64,000 nucleotides of DNA, taken from Parashewanella tropica. Its GTDB lineage: Bacteria > Pseudomonadota > Gammaproteobacteria > Enterobacterales > Shewanellaceae. Under the pieces are notes generated by a model. It did not search any database. It was not told where the DNA came from and saw only the letters and a program-made list of their open reading frames with translations. Both the position numbers and the translations under genes were made by a program. The DNA lies in NCBI RefSeq assembly GCF_004358445.1, contig NZ_CP037951.1:2591501-2655500 (forward strand), written 5' to 3'. Positions 37,369 to 47,112 of the stretch are shown here, piece after piece (position 1 is the first letter of the stretch; each line of letters opens with the position of its first letter).

Positions 37369-39111
37369 CTAAGGAACTTTACACCCATCATTAGAACTTG
37401 AGTTCTCGTATACCAAATCACTGGCAACAGGCGTATATGGTGCGAGATCGATAGTCGCTACTTGAGATTTATCGGGTTGTAAAATATTGGAAAGCGCAAC
37501 CCAATCAACCAATCCTTCCGATTGATCCACTTCAGCTTTAGGGAATGCAGAATCATCGCCAATAAGTTTAGGGTATTTATCACCACCAGATGCACTAAAG
37601 CTAGGTATCGTGAATGTGTATCTTGTGGCGGGGACTATGTCTTGATAGTTGTCATCGTTCATGTTTTTTATTTGCACTTTATCAACGGATTTTCCCGTGC
37701 AATCAACAGTCATTTTCAAGCCATAGAACTGTGCATAACCACCGGAGCCCACTTGAATACTTGCAACGGTTCCAAGGTATTTTTCAATATCAGCACCAGT
37801 CATTGTCACTTTATACACTTCATTTTCAAAAGGCTGCACAGTTCTAACATCCCTTGTTGTAACATCACCGGCATCTATTGAATCCCTCACTCCTCCCGAA
37901 TTCATAATGGCAAAGTTTGACTTCAACTCTTTGGCTTGCCCTGCGGCAATCAATTTACCTAAATTGGTTTGCTTGGTTCGCACTACATTATCATCGCCCA
38001 CTTTACCAAGCAGTTTCTCCGTTGTTTTAGCGATAGGTTTATTTAGCTCACCCTCTCCTCTTTCTTGATATGAGCTGAGGATTTTTAGCGCTGAAGCATC
38101 TGGCGTAACAGGATTTCCAACAATTTTATCGTCTACTTTTAAATTCACAGGGATCAGTTGATACTTAACCATGTGTAATTCATTGTTGTAATACTCAAAA
38201 TCAGCTCGTCCTACATATCTCCCCCAATCGCCAGCTTGGAAGATATAAGTGTTATTTTCACGATCTGGAGTACACTCACCACCAGGTGTGTAATCATTCG
38301 TGCAAGTTAGGTTTTGTGAATGACCACCAATAATAGCAGCGAGTTTATTGGCGTATTTATCCGTTAACCCCCTTGCCAACGTAACATCACCAGGCGCATT
38401 GCTTCCATGCGCAGCATTTTTGTAATAACCCATATGAGTGACAGCCATAAAGACGTTGGCTTTATCACCAATTTCGTCAATGACTTTTTTAGTTTCATCT
38501 ACAGGGTTAGTAAATGTATAACCTCCAACGAACTGAGGATTTCCTATGTTCTCAGTATCTGGAGTCGTTAACCCAATCACGGCAAGCTTTAAACTACCAA
38601 TGGTAAATATCTTATAAGGCGTAAAGACCCTTTGTGTATTGTCACTTTTTTGATAAATATTTGCAGATAAAAACGGAAAGCTCGCGGCTCTCGCTTGCTC
38701 ATCAAGCACGGATTTAGGGTTATCAAATTCATGATTACCTAGCGCCATTGCATCATATCCGACGAGGTTCATACCGACAAAATCAGGTATAGCATTTTGT
38801 AAATCAGACTCAGGTACTCCAGTGTTAATATCACCACCAGAGAGTACAAGCACGCTTCCACCATTCTCCTTAACTTCGTCTCGGACTTTATCAACTATCG
38901 CTTTTCTTGCAGCCATACCTCCTTGACCATCACTATCAACCCAAAATCGTCCGTGATTATCATTGGTATGAAGAATGGTAAATTTAACGCATTTATCACC
39001 GGCAGCCGCACAGGCTGATGCAGAGTTATGGTGATGACTTTTCCCACCACAACCAAACAGCGCTGTACAAGCAAAAACAATTACAACCCCTTTTAAAAAC
39101 CAACTTTTCAT
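37369..39111 (-). CDS. Lipoprotein 5'-nucleotidase/metallophosphatase, UshA family (paralogue 2)
   Basis: 580 aa. Lipobox LFGC and His-rich linker (GGKSHHHNS) like paralogue 1, but the catalytic parts resemble paralogue 3 (43282-44991) much more: CVKFTILHTNDNHGRFW, LSGGDINTGVPESDLQ, ALGNHEFDNP, GGHSQN and MNSGGVRDSIDAGD. The GGHSQN site replaces the usual GGHSH, so one metal ligand position differs from paralogue 1. Divergent from the TonB receptor gene. Confidence 0.88.
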   Translation of the reverse strand: MKSWFLKGVVIVFACTALFGCGGKSHHHNSASACAAAGDKCVKFTILHTNDNHGRFWVDSDGQGGMAARKAIVDKVRDEVKENGGSVLVLSGGDINTGVPESDLQNAIPDFVGMNLVGYDAMALGNHEFDNPKSVLDEQARAASFPFLSANIYQKSDNTQRVFTPYKIFTIGSLKLAVIGLTTPDTENIGNPQFVGGYTFTNPVDETKKVIDEIGDKANVFMAVTHMGYYKNAAHGSNAPGDVTLARGLTDKYANKLAAIIGGHSQNLTCTNDYTPGGECTPDRENNTYIFQAGDWGRYVGRADFEYYNNELHMVKYQLIPVNLKVDDKIVGNPVTPDASALKILSSYQERGEGELNKPIAKTTEKLLGKVGDDNVVRTKQTNLGKLIAAGQAKELKSNFAIMNSGGVRDSIDAGDVTTRDVRTVQPFENEVYKVTMTGADIEKYLGTVASIQVGSGGYAQFYGLKMTVDCTGKSVDKVQIKNMNDDNYQDIVPATRYTFTIPSFSASGGDKYPKLIGDDSAFPKAEVDQSEGLVDWVALSNILQPDKSQVATIDLAPYTPVASDLVYENSSSNDGCKVP

Positions 39112-39131
39112 AACAACAACCTCACAATAAA

Positions 39132-39159
39132 TAGCGAATCGCTAAGAGTCAGCCATGAC
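39132..39159 (-). promoter_or_regulatory. Double palindrome in nucleotidase 2 leader
   Basis: TAGCGAATCGCTA and GTCAGCCATGAC, both perfect palindromes, the first 20 bases before the ATG. Same type, order and distance as in front of paralogue 1, although the stem of the first differs. Confidence 0.5.
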
Positions 39160-39380
39160 GAAGGTATTTGAAGTGGAGATCCGGTTTAGCTCCAGTAACC
39201 GAACATAGAGATAAAAGTAGAGCTGTCAGTAATAGATCGAAGAGCTTTAGTAAGCAAAGAAACTTACAAAAAATGACACCTACATCACATTACGAACAGG
39301 CCCAATTAGACCATTTGTTAACCTTTACCTGTGCAAGATCATATTTTTTTAATTTTTTATAAAAAAATGGAACTTTCCGC

Positions 39381-39412
39381 TTGCAATCTAAATGCAAATC
39401 AATATCATTTGC
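39381..39412 (+). promoter_or_regulatory. Promoter overlapped by a Fur-like box
   Basis: TTGCAA, 16 bp, TATCAT as -35 and -10, overlapped by the near-palindrome GCAAATCAATATCATTTGC (39394-39412), which fits a Fur site. It predicts repression by iron of the receptor gene that starts at 39444. Confidence 0.7.
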
Positions 39413-39443
39413 GCAATTTTTTAATCTAACAGGTATTGCATAG

Positions 39444-41888
39444 ATGTTGCCGTTTCGCCTTTCACTGCTTGCTGCTGCATGTAGTAGTGTTTTAGTCTTC
39501 CCTAGCGTTCAAGCTGAAACTGTTGATTCAGAACAAGCCGATAAAGATATTGAGCGTGTTACTGTTTATGGTCGCCAGAACAAAGTTGTAATGGACTCTG
39601 GTCTAGCGACTAAATCAAACATGTCATTAATGGAAACACCTGCTGCTGTAGTCGTTGTTGATCAACAGCTACTGAACTCTCAAGGTCTGGACGACTTACA
39701 AAGTGCATTACGCAACATCAGTGGTGTTATCCAATCAGGTAACAACTATGGTATCGGTGACAACATTGTAGTACGTGGCTTAGGCGCAAACTACACCTAT
39801 GATGGTATGTATGGTGGTGCTGGTTTAGGGAACAGCTTTAACCCTACTCGCTCATTAACCAACGTCGAAGCTATCGAAGTTTTAAAAGGCCCTGCTACTG
39901 GTCTTTACGGTATGGGCAGTGCTGGTGGTGTTATCAACTTAATTGAGAAAAAACCTCAATTCGTTGAACACAAAGAAATGAAGCTTGAAATTGGGCAATG
40001 GAATACCAAAAGTCTTTATTTAGACAGCACTGGTGGTATTACTGATGAAGTCGCTTATCGCTTTGTTGGTAAAACATCTCGCAGCGATGGTTTCCGAGGT
40101 TTACAAAATGACCGTGATGAAGTTTATGGTTCTATAAAGTTTGTACCAAGCACAACTCAAGACATCATGCTTTCTGCAGCCTTTATTGAAGATGCATTAG
40201 CGGTAGATTCAATTGGCGATCCAATCCGTAGCTTCGATTCACGTTTGGTTGGTGGTAAAAAAGCCAGCGAAGTGACTTGGGAAGATCTTGTAAATGACCC
40301 AAGTGGTAATGGAACTCAGCTTACTGTAGAGCAACGTAAACAGCTTGCTGCATCTTTACGTGCTGGTGACGGTGAAACGCCATTTAGACTTGGTGGTAAC
40401 GGCTTAATTTCGCCACTATCAAAAGCAAACAAAGGTAAAGAACTTCGTTTTAAGTTGACGCATAACTATCACTTTACTGATAACCTATTTTTAAACCAAC
40501 AGCTACAGTATCGCGATTATAAAACAGGCTTTACTCGTCAAACTGGTGCATACAATTACGTCTACATGCAACGTTCACCAGCGCGTGGAGCTAAACCAAT
40601 TATCCATGAAAGTGAGCGCGCACCACTAGTTATTGATGGCAAGCTTCACCCGTTTGCGGCACGTCGTCAAGAATACCGTCGTGTCAATGCGGATGAGAAA
40701 TCTTGGCAGTACTTTGCTGACCTTCGTTATGACTTCGAAATTGGCGATATGAATAACGAACTTTTAGTTAATGCTAACTATGAAGATCGTGAAATTGATT
40801 TAAAACAAGAGTCTATCTGGGATAAAGATTACACCATCAAAAACAAAGATAAAGAAGTCATTTATCGTGGGTCTTTACCGTATATTTTAGATATTCGTAA
40901 CCCTAACTGGCCGACAAAATCATTTGATGATTACAACCCACTACTTACCTCAAACTACTTGAAGTCTGTAAAAGCATGGGGCGTAGGTGTTCAGCATGTG
41001 GGTTATTGGACAGATCAAATAACAACTCGTGTTGGTGTTGCTTTCAATGAGATTGAACAAGCCTACAAACACCGTGGTGTAGACCCTAAAAGAGGCGATG
41101 CTGCACCTAAACCAGAAGCTGACAGTAAAGATAATGGTATTACCTATAACTTAGGTATCACCTATATGCCAATTGAAAACATATCTATCTTTGTTAACCA
41201 TGCAAAAGGCAGAACAGCATACAGCGTACTGGGTAGTATTGGGTTAAACGATCAAAAACGTGAAGACTCTGAATCTATCAGTAATGATTTAGGCTTCCGT
41301 TTCAAAGGGTTTGATGATCAACTTTTAGCTTCATTAGTATTCTTTAAAACTGCTCGTACTAACATTCAGTACAACAATAGAAAATATAAAAATGAACAGG
41401 AAACACCAGGTATTCCACAATTCTTCTTCGACAAAGAAGAAAAAACCAAAGGTGTTGAACTAGACGTGAATGCACTATTGAATGAACAATGGAAATTCAA
41501 TGTGAATGCATTATACCAAGATGCCTATGAAGCGGCGGTTAAAGGCCAAGAGTCCGGTAAAAAGAAAGGTGTACCTCGTGCAACAGCATCGACTTGGGTA
41601 ACTTATACCAACACAATGTTCGGCCTTTCTAACCCGTTATCATTAAGTGCTGGTGTGAAATATATGGACAAGCGTACAACTGGATCAAAATGGTTTGGTG
41701 TACCAAACGGTTATGTACCGGCTTATACCGTTGTTGATACAGCAGCTAGCTACCAAGTACAAAATTGGACATTTAAGCTGAATCTGAACAATTTGTTCAA
41801 CAAGTATTACTACAAAAAAGCGTTATTCCAAGGTGGCTTACCGGGTGAAGAGCGCAACGTTAAGTTAACCGTTAGCTACAAGCTTTAA
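39444..41888 (+). CDS. TonB-dependent siderophore-type outer-membrane receptor
   Basis: 814 aa. Signal peptide (MLPFRLSLLAAACSSVLVFPSVQA), TonB box region IERVTVYG, plug domain (about residues 45-170) with LNSQGLDDLQSALRNISGV and LKGPATGLYGMGSAGGVINL, then a 22-strand-type beta barrel ending in an aromatic-rich strand with NLFNKYYYKKALF and VSYKL. Similar to TonB-dependent siderophore receptors. Ligand unknown; no siderophore biosynthesis genes in the window. Fur-like box in the promoter. Confidence 0.93.
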   Translation: MLPFRLSLLAAACSSVLVFPSVQAETVDSEQADKDIERVTVYGRQNKVVMDSGLATKSNMSLMETPAAVVVVDQQLLNSQGLDDLQSALRNISGVIQSGNNYGIGDNIVVRGLGANYTYDGMYGGAGLGNSFNPTRSLTNVEAIEVLKGPATGLYGMGSAGGVINLIEKKPQFVEHKEMKLEIGQWNTKSLYLDSTGGITDEVAYRFVGKTSRSDGFRGLQNDRDEVYGSIKFVPSTTQDIMLSAAFIEDALAVDSIGDPIRSFDSRLVGGKKASEVTWEDLVNDPSGNGTQLTVEQRKQLAASLRAGDGETPFRLGGNGLISPLSKANKGKELRFKLTHNYHFTDNLFLNQQLQYRDYKTGFTRQTGAYNYVYMQRSPARGAKPIIHESERAPLVIDGKLHPFAARRQEYRRVNADEKSWQYFADLRYDFEIGDMNNELLVNANYEDREIDLKQESIWDKDYTIKNKDKEVIYRGSLPYILDIRNPNWPTKSFDDYNPLLTSNYLKSVKAWGVGVQHVGYWTDQITTRVGVAFNEIEQAYKHRGVDPKRGDAAPKPEADSKDNGITYNLGITYMPIENISIFVNHAKGRTAYSVLGSIGLNDQKREDSESISNDLGFRFKGFDDQLLASLVFFKTARTNIQYNNRKYKNEQETPGIPQFFFDKEEKTKGVELDVNALLNEQWKFNVNALYQDAYEAAVKGQESGKKKGVPRATASTWVTYTNTMFGLSNPLSLSAGVKYMDKRTTGSKWFGVPNGYVPAYTVVDTAASYQVQNWTFKLNLNNLFNKYYYKKALFQGGLPGEERNVKLTVSYKL

Positions 41889-41912
41889 TTATTAACTTAA
41901 GTGGAAACTATG

Positions 41913-41938
41913 AAGGCCTCAGATTTTGAGGCCTTTTT
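41913..41938 (+). terminator. Terminator of the TonB receptor gene
   Basis: AAGGCCTCA, short loop, TGAGGCCTT and T-run. Confidence 0.85.
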
Positions 41939-42057
41939 CATTGCTACCATGATATAGAAACAAAATAGATTAACCTCTGTCACAGTTTTTCATTTCAATA
42001 TAGAATATCCACTCAGTAAAAAGTCCATTTGAATGGAAATGATTTTTGAGTAGCTAT

Positions 42058-42567
42058 ATGTATAAGAAAAATTCAGGTTTTACTCTTATTGAGTTGGTCA
42101 TTGTCATCGTCATTCTAGGTATTCTAGCCGTTACCGCAGCACCCAAGTTTATCAACTTTAGCGATGATGCTTATAAAGCAAAAAACCAAGGTTTTTTTGG
42201 TGCTTTTTCTAGCGCGATAAAAATGGCGGAGGCTAAAGCTAGAGTTTCAGGTATTCCTCCACACGGAAGGCTCACCATAGGCGGCACTAAGCTTAAGTTT
42301 TATAATTATTGGCCAGAATGCAAAGCTGGGCATAATATTCACTGCAGTGACGACAATGAACCTGAGGATGGTAAGTTAAGTGCACTTGAATGTAATCAAG
42401 TGTGGGATGCATTAATGCAAGAGCCAAACACAGAATATAATGTACGAGGCGATGGTGCCAGCGATAATGACTGGACTTGCTGGTTTAGATTAAAGGACGA
42501 ACCAAGTATTGGCTTTAACTATCGTGCAACCGAACGTCTTTTAGAATTAGTAGATCCAAGCACTTAG
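42058..42567 (+). CDS. Orphan type IV pilin-like prepilin
   Basis: 169 aa from ATG 42058 (GAG seven bases before it; an in-frame TTG at 42046 is the alternative). Prepilin peptidase site G-FTLIELVIVIVILGILAVTA at residues 7-8, with Glu5 of the mature protein present. The globular part has four cysteines (PECKAG, HCSDD, ECNQ, TCWFR). MshA/pseudopilin-like, but no other pilus or secretion genes are nearby. Confidence 0.85.
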   Translation: MYKKNSGFTLIELVIVIVILGILAVTAAPKFINFSDDAYKAKNQGFFGAFSSAIKMAEAKARVSGIPPHGRLTIGGTKLKFYNYWPECKAGHNIHCSDDNEPEDGKLSALECNQVWDALMQEPNTEYNVRGDGASDNDWTCWFRLKDEPSIGFNYRATERLLELVDPST

Positions 42568-42637
42568 TTTTTTTCTATTCAAACGTTCAAAATCAATGGC
42601 GCTAATGCATTAACCAAATTAACTGAATTCTTACTGA

Positions 42638-43123
42638 TCACTTCTGTTTCGAATCAAGGAATTCAAGTAACGATATTCGATGACTTTCAAAGTGCTCATC
42701 TTGTTTAGCGTAAACTTGATATTTTTCTGTATTCTTCAGTTCAGTTAACAACTGTTCCCCTGCTTCTTCAAAGTATTTCCATTCTATGTCGCTAGAGATA
42801 TTTTTAAGAAGGAAAGCTATAGTTCCAAGTATTCCTGATTCTCTCTTTCCACCACCATACGACAAGGTAACTCTTGTCTCTGGAACTAGAGGCCTGTTTA
42901 GTAAAAAAGCAATTATCACATCCCCCACGGAATTGTCTGCTTTTACTTGAATCATAAAAGATTCTTGACCAATAACAATAAACTCACCATCCTCAATCAA
43001 TTTGTTATCAGATATAAACCCCTTAACCGCTTCTAATGTTTGTTCTCTAGCCGATTGAATGTCGATTGCTACCGCATTGTAGGAAACAGCTATTGCTGCG
43101 CCTAAATCTACTCCTGCTCCCAT
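42638..43123 (-). CDS. Unknown 161-aa protein
   Basis: No signal peptide; the N-terminus MGAGVDLGAAIAVSYNAVAI is small-residue rich. I recognise no family. It has a pattern of alternating hydrophobic residues suggesting an alpha/beta fold (EFIVIGQESFMIQVKADNSVG). A ribosome site (AAGGTG) precedes the ATG. Solitary gene between a prepilin gene (convergent) and nucleotidase 3. Confidence 0.6.
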   Translation of the reverse strand: MGAGVDLGAAIAVSYNAVAIDIQSAREQTLEAVKGFISDNKLIEDGEFIVIGQESFMIQVKADNSVGDVIIAFLLNRPLVPETRVTLSYGGGKRESGILGTIAFLLKNISSDIEWKYFEEAGEQLLTELKNTEKYQVYAKQDEHFESHRISLLEFLDSKQK

Positions 43124-43234
43124 AAATTGACACCTTGCTAATGAGTTAGGTGGAACATCTTACCTAATGCATATACGGAAAAGTTCATCGTAAATAAAAA
43201 TTAATTTCTAAAGGGAAAATCAACAAGGAAGATC

Positions 43235-43261
43235 AAAAAAGCAGCCCGTAGGCTGCTTTTT
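43235..43261. terminator. Terminator of nucleotidase 3
   Basis: AAAAAAGCAGCC, CGTA loop, GGCTGCTTTTT, usable in both directions. Confidence 0.85.
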
Positions 43262-43281
43262 AAACAGGAATATGACCCAAA

Positions 43282-44991
43282 TTACTTCTTACAAGCTTTA
43301 GTGCTATTAGAGTTTAGGAATTGGATATCACCATCCACTGGAGCAAAGTCAGATACAAGAATGTCTTTCTTGGCTTTAATGAAAGTATAAAGAACTTCAG
43401 CATCAACATAGCCAGTGTTAACAGGAGTAAGTTTTGGATAACCATCACCACCAGCAGCATTATAGCTAGGAACAGTGAAGGTGTAGTTAGCATCTGCTGA
43501 ATAACCTTTACCATTGATATCAGTAATGGTTACTTTTTTAGCCGAACAATCAACACTCATTTTAATGCCAGCCAATTGTGGGTATGCACCCGCGCCTTTT
43601 GCACCAATATCAACGGTAGCAACCACATTCAGATATTCTGTTACTTGTGCACCAGTCATAGTGCTCTTAGTAATAGTATTTCCAAAAGGTTGAACCGTTA
43701 ATACATCTCTGTAAGTAATATCACCAGTTTCAATTGATTCACGTACACCACCAGAGTTCATAACTGCAAAGTCAGCATTAACTTTAGTACGCTGTGCTTC
43801 TGCGATTAACTGACCCATATTGGTTTGTTGAGTACGAACTACGCTGCGATCACCTTCTAACTTACCGTCAGTGTGACCTATAACTTCATTTAATTTATCT
43901 TGGCCTTTATCTTGATATTGTTTTAGCTCATCACGAAGTGCAACATCTGGGTAGATAGGATCAGCCACTAATACTCGATTACCGTTTGAATCTTTAACTT
44001 TTAAATTAATAGGCTCAAGCTTATAGCTAGCTAGATTTAGCTTGCCATCAAAGTATTCAAAGTCAGCACGTCCAACATACTTACCCCACTCATGCGCTTG
44101 CATGATATAAGTACCATTCTGTTGATCGGGTTTACACTCTGAACCTGGGATGTATTTTGCGACAGCCTTATTAACGCCTTCCATACAAACAGGATTTTGT
44201 GAATGACCACCAATAATACCGTGCAACAGTCCTTCTTCTAATGCACGAGCTAACGCAACATCACCTGGAGCATTGATACCATGTTTGCCGTCAGCAAAAT
44301 GTCCCATGTGAGTTGTGGCAAAAATTAAGTCAGCTTTTTTGCCGTCTTTAATTTCTTTGATGACTTTCTTGATCTCTTCTTGCTCATCAGTGAACACTAT
44401 GTCTTTGATGTATTCAGGGTTACCTAGTGTCTTAGTATCTTTAGTCGTTAAGCCGATTACAGCAACTTTAACGCCTTTCATTTCAAACACTTTATACGCA
44501 TCAAACATGCGCTCAAGCTTGCCATCTACCTTGTGATAAATGTTGGCAGCAAGCATTGGGAAGTCAGCCCACTTACGTTGTTTCTCTAAAACATCTAGAG
44601 GATTATCGAATTCATGGTTGCCCACTGCCATTGCATCATATTGAATACGATTCATGCCTATGAAATCAGGTTCTGCATCTTGTAAATCTGACTCAGGAAC
44701 ACCTGTATTGATATCACCACCAGACAACAATAGTGTCTCACCGCCATCAGATCTTACTTCTGCACGAATTTCATCAACTTTAGTTTTACGAGCAGCCATA
44801 CCATACTCGCCGTATTTGTTTTCCCAAAAGCGGCCATGATTATCATTGGTATGTAGAATAGTAAATTTAACGCACTGATCACCAGCATCGGCACAGGTTC
44901 TAGGCTCATTCTTAGAATTTGAATCATTACAACCCGTTAATGCGGCTAGAACAGCTGTAGCTACCAACCCTTTAATTAAATTAGTTTTCAT
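43282..44991 (-). CDS. Lipoprotein 5'-nucleotidase/metallophosphatase, UshA family (paralogue 3)
   Basis: 569 aa from ATG 44991 (the in-frame start at 45006 is less likely). Lipobox LTGC. FTILHTNDNHGRFW, LSGGDINTGVPESDLQ, AVGNHEFDNP, GGHSQN and MNSGGVRESIETGD parallel paralogue 2 over the full length, so the two are close duplicates. The leader does not show the double palindrome of paralogues 1 and 2, so regulation may differ. Confidence 0.88.
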   Translation of the reverse strand: MKTNLIKGLVATAVLAALTGCNDSNSKNEPRTCADAGDQCVKFTILHTNDNHGRFWENKYGEYGMAARKTKVDEIRAEVRSDGGETLLLSGGDINTGVPESDLQDAEPDFIGMNRIQYDAMAVGNHEFDNPLDVLEKQRKWADFPMLAANIYHKVDGKLERMFDAYKVFEMKGVKVAVIGLTTKDTKTLGNPEYIKDIVFTDEQEEIKKVIKEIKDGKKADLIFATTHMGHFADGKHGINAPGDVALARALEEGLLHGIIGGHSQNPVCMEGVNKAVAKYIPGSECKPDQQNGTYIMQAHEWGKYVGRADFEYFDGKLNLASYKLEPINLKVKDSNGNRVLVADPIYPDVALRDELKQYQDKGQDKLNEVIGHTDGKLEGDRSVVRTQQTNMGQLIAEAQRTKVNADFAVMNSGGVRESIETGDITYRDVLTVQPFGNTITKSTMTGAQVTEYLNVVATVDIGAKGAGAYPQLAGIKMSVDCSAKKVTITDINGKGYSADANYTFTVPSYNAAGGDGYPKLTPVNTGYVDAEVLYTFIKAKKDILVSDFAPVDGDIQFLNSNSTKACKK

Positions 44992-45330
44992 CGTTATCAA
45001 CCCCATATTTTCGTTTTTTGGCTTTTACCAAATTTTTATAAGAATTTACGCTTGATTAACGCAATTCATTAGAACGGGATACTAACAAACACGAAAACTA
45101 CTAAGTGATAACAAAAGTTCAAATATGTGAGCTAAGCCATTATTTTTTCACTGTTTTTTTAACAGCATATTTTCTAAAAATAAATATGATATGAAAACTT
45201 GGTTATCAATATGAAAATAAAAAAAGCACTTAGAGTAACAGCGGTCTCTAAGTGCTTAATAGCTGAAGAAATTTGGAAGTTGTTCGTAAAACAGCAATTG
45301 TTTCAACAAAAGAACGAATAAAAAACAATC
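44992..45330. other. Intergenic region with terminator
   Basis: 339 AT-rich bases; only the terminator at 45224-45258 stands out. Confidence 0.5.
45224..45258 (-). terminator. Terminator of the esterase gene
   Basis: AAGCACTTAGAG and CTCTAAGTGCTT pair; the T-run follows on the minus strand. Confidence 0.8.
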
Positions 45331-46005
45331 TTAGTCATAAAGACGTTGTTTAATCCAATCTCCTATGATCATGAGTTGCTCAGGTAATACACTATGTGGC
45401 ATCATAAATGTCTGCCATTGTGATGAATATCCAGCCGCCGTTAAGGCTTTATAAGCCATTTCACCAGCACCTATAGGAACCACAGGATCTTGCTCTCCAT
45501 GATGTTGCAACATTGGTGTCGACTTATTGGCTTCACTTACACCTTCAGGCAAAGCATCACCATTTGGTAAATAGCAAGACAACGCCATAATCCCTGCCAG
45601 AGGTTTTGGATAACGTAATCCAGTAAACAGGCTCATTACACCACCTTGGCTAAACCCAGCTAAGATGATCTTGTTTGACTCAATCCCTTCATCCAATTGA
45701 GATTGGATAAACTGATGTACTCGTTGCTCTGATTCTTTCACGCCTTCAATGTCAGCACGATCGAGTAAATCCATACTTTTGATGTCATACCAAGAGCGCA
45801 TGACAAAACCACCATTGATAGTAACGGCTTGTTCTGGTGCATGAGGAAAAATAAAGCGAATAGAGTGATTTTCAGATAGCCCAAGCATAGGTACTACAGG
45901 CGCAAAACCTGCGCCTGAATCTCCAAGACCATGTAACCAAATAACCGTTGCTGTAGCAGGTGTTTTAGGCTCGATCACAATAGCTTGTTTTGGATCAAAT
46001 GACAT
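45331..46005 (-). CDS. Alpha/beta-hydrolase carboxylesterase/phospholipase
   Basis: 224 aa. Family of carboxylesterase 2 / acyl-protein-thioesterase-like enzymes: WLHGLGDSGAGFAPVVPML, nucleophile Ser in LAGFSQGGVMSL, Asp in GEQDPVVPIG and His in MPHSVLPEQ. The start lies 9 bases after the prohibitin-family gene, so both were one operon before the island arrived. Confidence 0.9.
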   Translation of the reverse strand: MSFDPKQAIVIEPKTPATATVIWLHGLGDSGAGFAPVVPMLGLSENHSIRFIFPHAPEQAVTINGGFVMRSWYDIKSMDLLDRADIEGVKESEQRVHQFIQSQLDEGIESNKIILAGFSQGGVMSLFTGLRYPKPLAGIMALSCYLPNGDALPEGVSEANKSTPMLQHHGEQDPVVPIGAGEMAYKALTAAGYSSQWQTFMMPHSVLPEQLMIIGDWIKQRLYD

Positions 46006-46014
46006 TTTACAACC

Positions 46015-46803
46015 TTATTTTTTATTTTCTAATGAGCGCATATCCATAATCGGCATTGCGCCATTGCCTAACATCGTAGCAGGAAGTTTACCATCCCAAG
46101 CCTGTGCTTCGGTTAATTTCACAATTAAAGGGTTATTTTTTAGCGCTTCAGCTTTAGCTTTAATCGCTTTGGCTTCCGCTCGACCTTTTAATTCAATCGC
46201 TTTAGCTTCAGCTTCTGCTACTTTGATAATACCTTTAGCTTTTGCATCTGCTGTATTCACTGCACGTAGGGCCTCTAATCGTTGTCTTTCTAATTTATGC
46301 TCTTCTGCAGCAGCTAAGTTCTTTTCTGTTTGTTTAATTTCAATCGAATTAATGTATTTCTGCGGTAACACGATGTTTTCGATCTGTATGTTATCGACTA
46401 TCACTGGGAAAGCTGCCATTTCCTCTGATAAACGACGCTCGATACCTTGAATGGCTGAAGCTCGATCTTGGATCAGTTGTTCTGCTTCAAACTGAGGAAT
46501 GGTATCTTTTGTGGCACTACGAAAACGAGGATCAAGTATACGCTGCTCAAATTGAGTTAACCCACCGTATTTTTTATACAGATCTAACGCAGCTTCTTTA
46601 TTGACTGTCCAGTTAACACTTACTTCAACGGTAACAGGCATCTGCTCCTTAGTGCTCGATGCCATTTTTTCAGAGTTTTTACGTGTTCGAACTTCAATTG
46701 TTTCAACTGTCTCAATGAAAGGAATTTTGAAATGTAAACCCGGAGTTTCTTGGTGTTTCGCTTCACCAAAACGCTTAACAACTTTTCCTATGTTCCACTT
46801 TTT
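46015..46803 (-). pseudogene. Prohibitin/SPFH-family gene with its 5' end lost
   Basis: The frame encodes KVVKRFGEAKHQETPGLHF..IPFIETVETIEVRTRK then the Band-7 core and the long Ala/Glu/Lys helix (KAKGIIKVAEAEAKAIELKG), ending LGNGAMPIMDMRSLENKK. Prohibitin-family proteins normally begin with a transmembrane segment and a VxxGERGIV-like strand; both are missing here. The in-frame reading stops at a TAG near 46804, exactly where core sequence gives way to island sequence. The ATG at 46665 would give a 216-aa fragment without an anchor. Probably non-functional. Confidence 0.8.
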
Positions 46804-47112
46804 CTACAGAAAGTTGTCAAATAAGTCAAAAGAAATCTTACTATTGATTGATACTGTGGAGAGTGCCGAGCTGCCGGGTGGGTGTGTTTAACAGGGTGGG
46901 CGACAATGTGGACGGGCGCTGTTTACCGTCCATGTTTCGTCCATGCTGTTATGCACATGGTCGTCCACTCCAGTAAACTACTTTTCTCTTGTTCTGGTCT
47001 AATGGTAAAGTTTCATTTTCTTGTGATCATTCACTATTTACCCAGCTCCTAGATTATAAACGCTTAACCTACTCCCTTTAAAAAGTCACAATATCGTTAG
47101 AAAATAAGTTCA
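46804..47112. other. Left boundary of the mobile island
   Basis: 309 bases without a gene between the truncated prohibitin gene and the island's first gene. It is locally GC-rich and full of GTCC repeats with palindromes at 46908-46968. A likely attachment region, though no direct-repeat partner is visible because the right end of the island is outside the window. Confidence 0.55.
46908..46968. repeat. GTCC-rich palindromic segment at the island edge
   Basis: Outer arms GTGGACG (46908-46914) and CGTCCAC (46962-46968), an inner 7-bp stem TGGACGG / CCGTCCA (46909-46915 and 46926-46932), plus repeated CGTCCATG words. GC content is higher than on either side. Possible recombinase site or hairpin. 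Confidence 0.5.

Larger units (their letters stand above)
39112..39443. other. Divergent control region, nucleotidase 2 and TonB receptor
   Basis: 332 bases: leader palindromes for the nucleotidase on the left; promoter and Fur-like box for the receptor on the right. No gene. Confidence 0.6.
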
